64,000 nucleotides of DNA from Inia geoffrensis (lineage: Eukaryota; Chordata; Mammalia; Artiodactyla; Iniidae). Shown piece by piece: positions 56,331 through 64,000 of this stretch. A program made the translations under genes and the position numbers. The DNA is taken from the NCBI GenBank assembly GCA_036417435.1, contig CM070905.1, positions 64,559,092-64,623,091 on the forward strand. Reading direction: 5' to 3'. Position 1 is the first letter of the stretch, and every line of letters begins with the position of its first letter. The notes below the pieces were generated by a model. That model worked only from the letters and a program-made list of their open reading frames with translations. It made no database searches and had not been told where the DNA came from.

Positions 56331-58084
56331 AATATAAATTAAATCCTATTTTTTAAAATTCTAAAATCAGAATTTTAAGCAAAAGTATAACCATAATCCC
56401 ACTTTAGTTTAGTGCCTACTCCATCCCCTGTCAGTCCATCACTCTGTAAACATCTCAGAGAGTTCACTGACTGTGAAACACTGGTTTGAGTACCCTTACT
56501 TCAGTGAGTATCCTGGAATAGCTAAGCAAAGAATGAAACCCTTCAAACTTTGGAGTTACAAGGAAGGTGACCTATCCATCTGTGGTCTCAGCGCTGAAGA
56601 GGCTAAACAACTACTGGATCCCCAAAGAAACTGTCACGTGTACTACTATCACATGTATCTATAAATTGAACATTCCACTGTAACTCTTCCACATCTGTGG
56701 GGCATAGCTACCAACTGGATATCTTTCTTTATGGACCATACAAAGGATACAACTGATCACGCTGGCTTTTTCCAGTAGATAGTTTAGCAATACCGTGGAA
56801 TTCTGCACGTGCATTTCTATGTGTTAATCTTATTTTCCCTTTATTGCTCTGCATTTTTATAGTGCTCATTTCCTCTATACTTATTATATCCTTTTGTATT
56901 GACAGTATTTTTGTGGACCACCTAAAATTCTTTGTGGAATAGGGCTGAAATAATTAGGCAAATGAAGTAAAATTCTCTTGTCTGGAATGGGTTAACATGG
57001 CTTCCAAAGTACTCAGCAGTAAGTAGGTATGTGGATTCAAGGTTGACAGTCTATTTTTAGATGACTACTTGGCTCTTCTTTACCACACAAGTAAGATTCT
57101 AATTTCAGGAAGGCTCTCCTTTGCTTAAATTTAATTGACTATGCATTGTCATCCTTTTGTATTAATCTCTGCTTTTAAAATGTGTTTCAAGATGGCTGAC
57201 TGATTGCACCACTAAGACAGAGACCTGTTATCTGGAATAGGTACTTCATAAACCAATCACTTCTAGACTTTTCAGGCCATCACAGTCATTTTCTCATATA
57301 GAAAAGCAAACAAGCCTTACCAAAGCCTTTCCATAAGTAAAGGTTGAAATTATTCAGAACAGATGAGGTTCACTTGGAGCAAGGCTGGCATAAACAGAGA
57401 AGCCCGAAAGGGTGATGTAGCAAATCAGCAAGAAGAATATGAAATGATGCTGCCATTTATCTGTTGTATAAATAATAAAAATTATTAAAAAGAAACTATG
57501 CAATAAATGGTAGCATTCTGTTTCTTATATGTAGAGCTACTGATGAAAGTAGACATTTTGAATCTTCAAGGGTGACTTTTAAACATCAGAAACAAGAGCA
57601 AATGAAAGGACTGCCATGACTCCTTTTCCCTCAAACCTAATGTTATCACAGAGAAGAGAAAAAAATAGAACCGTCACCCGTTTTTCTTTTCCTTTCATCT
57701 TTATATCATATTATCTAGTCACAATTTCCACACATTTCAAAGATTACGTATTAGTATCTGTATACCTTTCAGATATTAGAAAGTTAAGCACGGGTCTACA
57801 TTTTGTACATACAATGTTAACTGATGTGGGAGAGCAATACAATCATGACCTCATTCATATGGTAATTTTTTACATGATACAGACACTTTCTAGGGCAGCT
57901 CAAAATCTAGTAACTCAAAATAATTATGCAATAAAAATACACCTTCAGGTACAACATTTATTTCAAAAACAGAAAGCAGGATCTCTGAATGAACTTAATG
58001 TCTTAGGAGGTGATTAAAAAAATTAACTCTTTAAGTGGAATTTCTCTGCCTGTCATAGACAGCAATTCAATTCATGTGACAGTT
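56331..58084. other. Unassigned DNA with two plain ORFs
   Basis: No repeat recognised. Two open frames stand out only by length: 56413-56664 (84 codons without a stop, no ATG near its start) and 57616-58017 (133 codons with an ATG in GCCATGA context). Neither shows a domain, signal peptide or recognisable motif. Codon use is AT-driven. I do not call either a gene. Confidence 0.4.
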
Positions 58085-58720
58085 TTGTATTATGTCAACT
58101 TGGCTAAGCTGAACTACAGTACATTTCCTAGAATTCTCTGTCCTGTATGTTTCCTGTTAGGGTGGGCCTCAGAGATTCTTGTGTGAGATTTGGATGGCAT
58201 GTGTAAAGAGCAGTCTTTTTGTAACTCATCCACATTACCATCGATTGACTGACTCACCTTGGTGTGAGGCAGCATTTAAGCCTGCAAGTACTCTACCTCC
58301 TCTTGGATCCTCCTTTAGCTTCTCTAACTCCTAGGTCAGGTGTGTGTGCTTAGCTTCTTGACAAAAGGCCCCAGCTTATACAGGACCTCCATACTACCAA
58401 AATCAGAGACAACAAGAACTGACGTATTTCAGTCCGTCCTCCCAGACTCCAGCTCATCCTTGGAGGCTTTAGCTCACTTTTGATATCTCCACTTTATATC
58501 CATCTTCCCTCATATCTGCCTGCTTCACGAACTTCAAGCTCCAAGGTCAGACAAGGACCTTAAAGACAAAGACCTTAAAGAAATTGCTTAACCAGTTCTA
58601 AAAATTGTGTAACATCAAATTCCTATAACAAACACCAATCCCTTGATACACATGTGTATACATCTCCTAGTGTTTCTACTTCTTTAATTGAGTGGTCAGT
58701 GATAAATCACAATCTCATAT
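58085..58720 (+). mobile_element. Ancient repeat, LTR- or MER-like, unassigned
   Basis: TTATGTCAACTTGGCTAAGC at the start, GGGTGGGCCTCAGAGATTCT, GCAGCATTTAAGCCTGCAAG and CACATGTGTATACATCTCCT near the end recall a mid-frequency mammalian repeat whose consensus begins with a TGTCAACTTG word. The class is not settled and the boundaries are loose. Confidence 0.4.
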
Positions 58721-59349
58721 ATATGTCATTTAATACAATGGTTCTAATTCCATCACCCACTATATATGGGTCAGCCAGCCTAGAATGAAAGGAACAGCCT
58801 CATTTACCTTCAGATGCAAAGCACAAAAGGAACTACTGTGTAGTTCTGAAATACTTAATTGCCTCTTTTCTCCTTTTAAACCTTACACAGTTGCAGTCCA
58901 AATGCTTTGGCGACCATTAAACTCCTGTCAAGTCCCTGCATAATTCTGGACTGTAAACACTTCCTCAATTTTGTATTTCCCTTCTTTCTTGGCACCACAG
59001 AGATCTCACGAGGACAGTTCCATCATTCCTCCACAAGAAGAAGGGAAATTTGTGCAGATTATCCGTGCAATAAGAAATTTCTTCATTTGGGATGAATATA
59101 TATATGTATAAATATAAAAACATACATGTAAGGTTTGTCCATTTTATTGTATCTATACTATATCTCAATTTAAAAAAACATATTTTATGTTCCAGTAATA
59201 CCCACACCTGTATTTTAACAAAATGCCCTGAAAGAACAGGGTCACACCAAGGGGCCAAGATCAGAGTTTTGCATAAATTAGGTCTTCTGGTATGTCTGCT
59301 CATCATACACAATAGGGAGGAAATAACCATATCATTTTTTTCCAAAAAT
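58721..59349. other. Unassigned DNA
   Basis: No gene or repeat recognised. Overlapping ORFs of 93 and 133 codons on opposite strands (59092-59373 and 58965-59366) lack any domain. One of them runs through a TATA-rich low-complexity tract. Confidence 0.4.
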
Positions 59350-59580
59350 AATGGCTGTATTGGCACCTTATAAAATCAATATGTGTTCATGGTAAAAAGA
59401 ATAAATGCAAGCAATTTAGGAAATTTTTTAAAAGAATGAAATGCCACCACCCAACAATAATCAACAACTTGGAAAATGTCATTCTGGATATCTCTCAATG
59501 TATACATATATACACACATACCAAAAAAAGCTAGCTAAATAGTGAGATAGATAAAACAGTATATAATAATGGGATCCTAC
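59350..59580 (+). mobile_element. Old L1 3' UTR-like fragment
   Basis: AAATCAATATGTGTTCATGG, a poly-purine stretch, GCCACCACCCAACAATAATC, CTCAATGTATACATATATAC and TAATAATGGGATCCTACTAT follow the order of an old L1 3' non-coding part. Strongly diverged, and direction is inferred from that order. Confidence 0.4.
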
Positions 59581-59584
59581 TATA

Positions 59585-59795
59585 GTTACATAAAGAGCAC
59601 TGACTTAGCTTGAGTACAAATCCTCACATTCTCAAGTGAGCAAGTTAAATACTCTTTCTGTGTCTCACTTTTCTCACAAGTAAAGTTAGAAAAAAAGGTA
59701 GAACATTTTTCATAGGGTTGTTGTCATGATTAAATTAATTATTAGCTGTAAAACACTGAGAACATATAGTCAATAAATGTTCATTATTATTTGGT
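59585..59795 (+). mobile_element. MIR SINE, sense
   Basis: MIR in sense direction: CTTGAGTACAAATCCTCACA, GTGAGCAAGTTAAATACTCT, CATAGGGTTGTTGTCATGAT, TAAATTAATTATTAGCTGTA and AGTCAATAAATGTTCATTAT. It is the only confident sense-strand MIR here. Confidence 0.8.
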
Positions 59796-59799
59796 AGAG

Positions 59800-60179
59800 G
59801 AAGATATTTTAACCTATAAGACTTTAATATAGGAAAAAGAAACTTAAGAAATGGCTGATCGTTTCTTTAATACAAGTTCCTAAAGATCTCTATAACCAAG
59901 AAGAAAATTGTTAAAAGATATCAATGTTGTAGTTATTTCTGTATATGTTTCTTTTAAGACAGTATTGATGACAGTCTGTCAACAAGAAAATGGGGGTGAG
60001 GATAAGCACAGATATGTTAGTTACATTATAATTATATATTCATTTTATTTTTATATTACTTTATGTTATTATATTATTTTTCTACATCAAAATTTGTAAG
60101 ATTTTTTTCTGTTCTGTATTCATAATTACCCAGTTAAATGTGGCTCAAATTTAAGTGGATTCAATTATCATGACCAGTC
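59800..60179. other. Unassigned AT-rich DNA
   Basis: Nothing recognised. A TAT-rich low-complexity part lies near 60025-60085. Confidence 0.4.
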
Positions 60180-60960
60180 ATTCTACTGCTTTTTCATTTC
60201 TGAGTTCTTTATTTGGATTTGTCTCTTGATGAGTTGAATTTCAGTTTATTCATTTACTGTAGAATAATTTGGGGGTTTTATATCCCCTGAGTTCTTCCAT
60301 GTTTGAGATTCTTTCCTATTGTCTTAACTCCAAAATAAATACTTAACGGAATATAAGTAATATTCTTTGATCATAGTTCTCCTTCTTCAGAAATCTTTAG
60401 GTGTTCCATTGTCTTCCGACATTGAACATGCTTGGAGAAGACTGAAAGAAGCTATTAAACAGGGAAATTTTCCTTTAAAATTGTGCTCATTTTTTTCCAG
60501 TTCATTTGCTGACTTCTGTACTTCTGGAATACCAATTAACTTTATATTTTATCTTCTTCGTCTGTCCTTCATATTTGTAAACTGTCTCTATCCTTGCTAA
60601 GTTTTTGTTATTCCTTCTCCTTTCACTATGATCATCTTTCCTCTATGTTGATGATTTCATTTTAGCTATTTATTCCACTTTTGCTGTTTCTAATTTGTTA
60701 GATCTTTAATGGAGTTTGCTGTTGTACTTATTTTATATCTGTTATTCTTTGATCTCACTTTGCTTCTTATTCTGTTGCTTCTCATTATTGTTTAATTCTA
60801 TTCTTCTCATTCCATTGTGTTTGAGTTACAGAATTTATATCGTATCTTGGGAAGTCTTTTGTTTCTTGAGTTTTGTTATAGATTGATTGGGTTATTTGAT
60901 GGGATTAAATAAAAAGATGTCTCTTTTTATTTAATCTTTTTGTGATAGCATGTTTGCATA
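60180..60960 (-). mobile_element. Old L1 3' region, antisense
   Basis: A T-rich plus strand with wording of a reversed old L1 3' part, such as CTTCTGGAATACCAATTAAC, GCTGTTTCTAATTTGTTAGA and AATGGAGTTTGCTGTTGTAC. It is poorly preserved. A MaLR LTR follows at once and the T-rich character resumes after it, so the L1 may continue to about 62170. Confidence 0.45.
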
Positions 60961-60965
60961 GTCTC

Positions 60966-61399
60966 CCTATATCAATGTTTCAATCAATGTGACTTTGCAA
61001 CTTCTCCCAAGAAGAGGTGGAATCTATTTCCCCATTCCTTAACTTAAGACAGGACGTGTGGCTTTTTGGTCAAAGACTAGGCCTCGAGAAACTTTGTACA
61101 CTTCTGATTCCTCTCTTCCACCTCTGTCCAGACATAATATGAACAAGCCTGGGCTACCCTGCTGGGGGATGAGAGACCACATGGAGTCGAGATGAACAGT
61201 CCCACCTGAGCCATCTTAGACCAGTCAATCCCCAGATGATCTGGCAGCTGACAACAGACTGAAATCTGAGCCCAGCTGAATTCAGAACTGCCTAACTGAG
61301 CAGAGGCCAAACTCCAGAACGGTGATTTAAATTAATGCTTGTTATTTTAAGCCACTAGATTAAGGAGGTTTGTTGTGGAAAAAAAATATGACTGATACA
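60966..61399 (+). mobile_element. MaLR (MLT1-like) solo LTR
   Basis: CTTCTCCCAAGAAGAGGTGG, AATCTATTTCCCCATTCCTT, GAACAAGCCTGGGCTACCCT, GATGAGAGACCACATGGAGT and TTGTTATTTTAAGCCACTAG, ending ATATGACTGATACA, match an MLT1-type LTR over 434 bp. The 5-bp word GTCTC lies just outside both ends (60961-60965 and 61400-61404) and is the likely target duplication, though the expected TG at the left end reads CC. No internal viral part. Confidence 0.75.
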
Positions 61400-61404
61400 G
61401 TCTC

Positions 61405-63694
61405 CACGCTTTTACATTTCATCCTGCTGAGACTTAAAACACTGGCTTATTTATCCAGAACTCCTGCTTTCTCTAATACAGTATGAGTAAATCATCCTTT
61501 ATACTTTCTTCTTTATCTGTGACAATTGGCCCCTTCTATACCCCATGTTTCCACCTCTCCCACACTTTTATAGGAATGCTGGCTACTACTTCTTGTCTAT
61601 CCTGCTGCAGTCTGAGGGCATGAAGATGGGGTAGCATTCAGTTCAGAGAACATTCAGCATTTGCTGAGTTTCTGGACTTGCTTCCTTCTTCTGAGATGTC
61701 ATAAATGCTGTATATCAAGCCCATTCACATTGTAAGGTTTTCATCTCACTCTTATGGGCTTCAGCTCATTCTCCTAACACTGAGAACTTTTTGCCCTCCT
61801 AATAAACACTGATTTTTCAGAGGTAGATAGGAATGTCTACTTAATTTTTATTTTTACTTTCAAATGTTTTTCCCTGCCTTTTCACCAGGTTGCTTATTCA
61901 CCTTAAAAGACCATTTCTCTCCAAATTGGGTCATTAGAGAAATTTTTCAGTTTCATTATGTATGTTTCTTTCTGCCATAGAGACAGCAGGTGTTTGGGGT
62001 CAGGGGCTAGGCTGTACCTCACCAGAATTGTCTTTCTTCTTCCTCAGCTGCCACTTTTTAAAATTTATGTCCTGATGTTACACCTCTTTTCCTTAATTTT
62101 TGGCTACTTGTAATTTGGAGATTATTTCTCCCTACCAACTTTCATTTATTTTTTAAGTATACTGTTGAGAGATATTTTACTTTGTTTCATCCATAAATTG
62201 GTCATATATGTATCCCATTACACAAGGTTATACACAGAAACATCACATTACTCTATGATTCTTCAGAGAAGTAAAACCCAGAAGTATAAAACTCTTCATA
62301 AGCCTGAAAAGGTGAATCTGTCACTTCAATTGTATAGTTACTCCTGCCCTAAAGATTGTTACCACTTACAAGATTGTTGAAAGACTTGTGATTCCTAACT
62401 GGGTGACTGACAACACTTAAAACAAGTGCTCACTGTTGGAGAGGTCTAAAATTCAAAATCAGGGTGAACTGTTCTAGGAAGCCAGCTTGAGGCATAAGGG
62501 ATTCTTAAACCTGCCCAGGTCTTTTTCTTTGTTCTCCTAGCCAGAACACTTCATGATGAATAACTTGTTCTCTGAGACCTAATGCTTCCTGTGCTTCCTT
62601 TGTCCTCCTGCTTAAAAGGCTTTTATGTTGGAGAATCCCTCAAATCCTGCCTTTTTTTTTTTTTTTTCTTCTCAAAGGAGGGCTTCTGGAGACACTTACT
62701 TTTAGCTGAAGGGGTTTTGTATTTGCAGCCTATTTTGTGGCTAAAGATATAATAAATTAATGACCTCCTTTTCCCTATCTACTATGTAGAGTTTATTCAA
62801 TTTAACTTTTTAATATAAAACTGGTATGAACTAGAAGAGGGCAGAGAAGGGTTAAAGAGTCCTGCTGGGCACCCACAAGTTAGAATCTCCAAATGCGTGT
62901 GGAACTTTACAAATCAAGAGGAGAAAGACTGTAAATGGAACCCTGAAGAGAAATATCAAAAGCCCCCTCGTTTCAATCTCTCCTTCAACAAATTTTTACT
63001 ATTAATGTCTTATAGGTTTCAATGGTACAGGGATAAAATTGGGAGGAATTTTGGAAAAATATTATAATGTAGACATGAAATAGTACATAAATTCTCTGTG
63101 AAGTTTTCATTTTCAAGTCAGACCAGAGCTGTCACATTGCCTGTTCTTGTGCTGTCTCAGTTGGACAGCATACAAATTATCCCTAGGATCTCGGCGAAGC
63201 TTTCACAAAAAAGAGGATGGGATAACGTTAAGATTCAGGAGCTTACACCCCCATCCATGTGCTATTTCTAAAAAAAAAAATCAATGTCACTTTTTACTGT
63301 AACAGTAGTAACCATCCTAAATAAAGGAACACATATATTCCCAACATAATCATCGAAAAGAGATAGGAAAAATCTGAAAGCATCATAAATGAAAGAATTT
63401 TCCAATTGCTCTTCTCTCTTGTTCAGTATATTACTTAATTGCAAAGGTAGTCATAGGAGATTTCAGTTGGTTTTCTATACTCAGCCTCCATTCCTTCTGA
63501 TTTTGCTTTCCAGACCCATTCTTACCCCTTTACATACAGCATGGTCTACTACCTCTCCCTCTCCTGTCTAAGAAGTGGTGAGTATGAAACCCAAATTTGG
63601 ACAATCAGATTCTCCTCCACTCCAAACTCAGAATTCAAATCTTAAGTATAATGGCATAAAAACTAAAATCAGGTAGCTTTCATTACCCCAAAAG
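61405..63694. other. Mostly unassigned DNA, may start with old L1
   Basis: The first 700 bases are T-rich and may continue the antisense L1. After that I recognise nothing. A run of 16 T lies at 62652-62667. ORFs of 60-71 codons show no domain. Confidence 0.4.
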
Positions 63695-63855
63695 AAATTT
63701 TAAAGCATGTTTCACCTCGGCAGTTTTAAAAACTATTGAGGCCTGTGTCCACCCAAGAGACCCTTTAAATTGGTCAGGAGTGTGGCCTGACCATCAAGGC
63801 TTTTAAGATTGCTGAGGTTATTGTGAATTTCATTGAGAACTGAGAACCACTGCTC
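63695..63855 (+). mobile_element. hAT MITE, MER5-like
   Basis: GAGGCCTGTGTCCACCCAAG, TTTAAATTGGTCAGGAGTGT, GGCCTGACCATCAAGGCTTT and the terminus GAACTGAGAACCACTG match the 3' half of a MER5-type MITE. It resembles the element at 44992-45164. The far end of the element is decayed. Confidence 0.6.
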
Positions 63856-64000
63856 TAGGTCACAAGAGACCCAGTTTGTTCCTACTGCCTTGATCTATGA
63901 AATACCCTGATTAACTCTTCAAAAGCTGATTATTCAGCTTTTTCTTTCATACTGTAAACAACCATATATTATTCCAATAAATACTGCCTACATTAACCAA

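Noticed and set aside
58965..59373. Overlapping ORFs of 133 and 93 codons
   Set aside because: They lie on opposite strands through low-complexity TATA-rich sequence, with no domain and no start context worth noting.
1..64000. CRISPR arrays, operons, prophage or bacterial defence systems
   Set aside because: No regularly spaced repeats, no tightly packed genes and no ribosome-binding sites. The repeat content is plainly mammalian.

Overview
This window is vertebrate nuclear DNA from a whale or dolphin or a close relative. The diagnosis rests on many copies of the tRNA-derived CHR SINE that begins GGGCTTCCCTGGTGGCGCAG, which is shared by cetaceans, hippos and ruminants. Its short GC-rich form, with a GCGGCTGGGCCCGTGAGCCA middle, is typical of cetaceans as I recall it. 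I saw no ruminant BovB or Bov-A2 elements. The L1 copies match the cetartiodactyl L1 type. The DNA is AT-rich outside the SINEs, there are no operons, and no open reading frame is longer than about 210 codons. The longest one is a dead L1 reverse transcriptase.

I found no host protein-coding gene, RNA gene, CRISPR array or prokaryotic-type system. The window looks like a gene desert or the inside of a very long intron. Almost everything that can be named is a transposable-element fossil: nine CHR-type SINEs, about nine L1 segments of differing age, six L2 segments, seven or more MIRs, six MaLR-type LTRs, one other LTR-like element, three or four hAT-type MITEs, and several simple repeats. All names come from remembered consensus sequences, not a database search, so family-level calls are firmer than subfamily names.

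Layout. 0.2-2.2 kb: two adjacent L1 3' ends, one broken by a SINE, then an old L1 endonuclease region broken by a MaLR LTR. 2.2-8 kb: mostly unassigned, with two MIRs, a SINE and an L1 3' piece. 8.0-10.2 kb: a MaLR LTR split by an L1 that appears to carry a 3' transduction and has a clean target-site duplication. 10.2-13.9 kb: unassigned, with a GGTA microsatellite. 13.9-18.3 kb: L2 pieces, an imperfect inverted-repeat element and CT/CA repeats. 18.3-23.6 kb: two solo MaLR LTRs with 5-bp duplications and one other LTR-like element. 24.3-26.9 kb: a 5'-inverted (twin-primed) L1. 28-29.1 kb: an old L1 3' UTR broken by a SINE, then a long SINE with a perfect 15-bp duplication. 29-40 kb: repeat-poor, with scattered SINEs, a MIR and a MER20-like element. 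40.7-50.2 kb: three SINEs, a back-to-back pair of MER5-like MITEs, old L1, a MaLR LTR, MIR and L2. 50.2-53.2 kb: repeat-poor. 53.2-56.3 kb: a long L2 with a recognisable RT segment, broken by a MaLR LTR. 56.3-64 kb: unassigned DNA with old repeats, a 133-codon ORF of unknown meaning, and a MaLR LTR sitting in old L1.

The main interest is the record of nested insertions and the mechanistic scars of retrotransposition (3' transduction, twin priming, target-site duplications, SINE subfamily intermediates). Two multi-kilobase repeat-poor intervals may hold conserved regulatory DNA. I found no convincing previously undescribed biological system.
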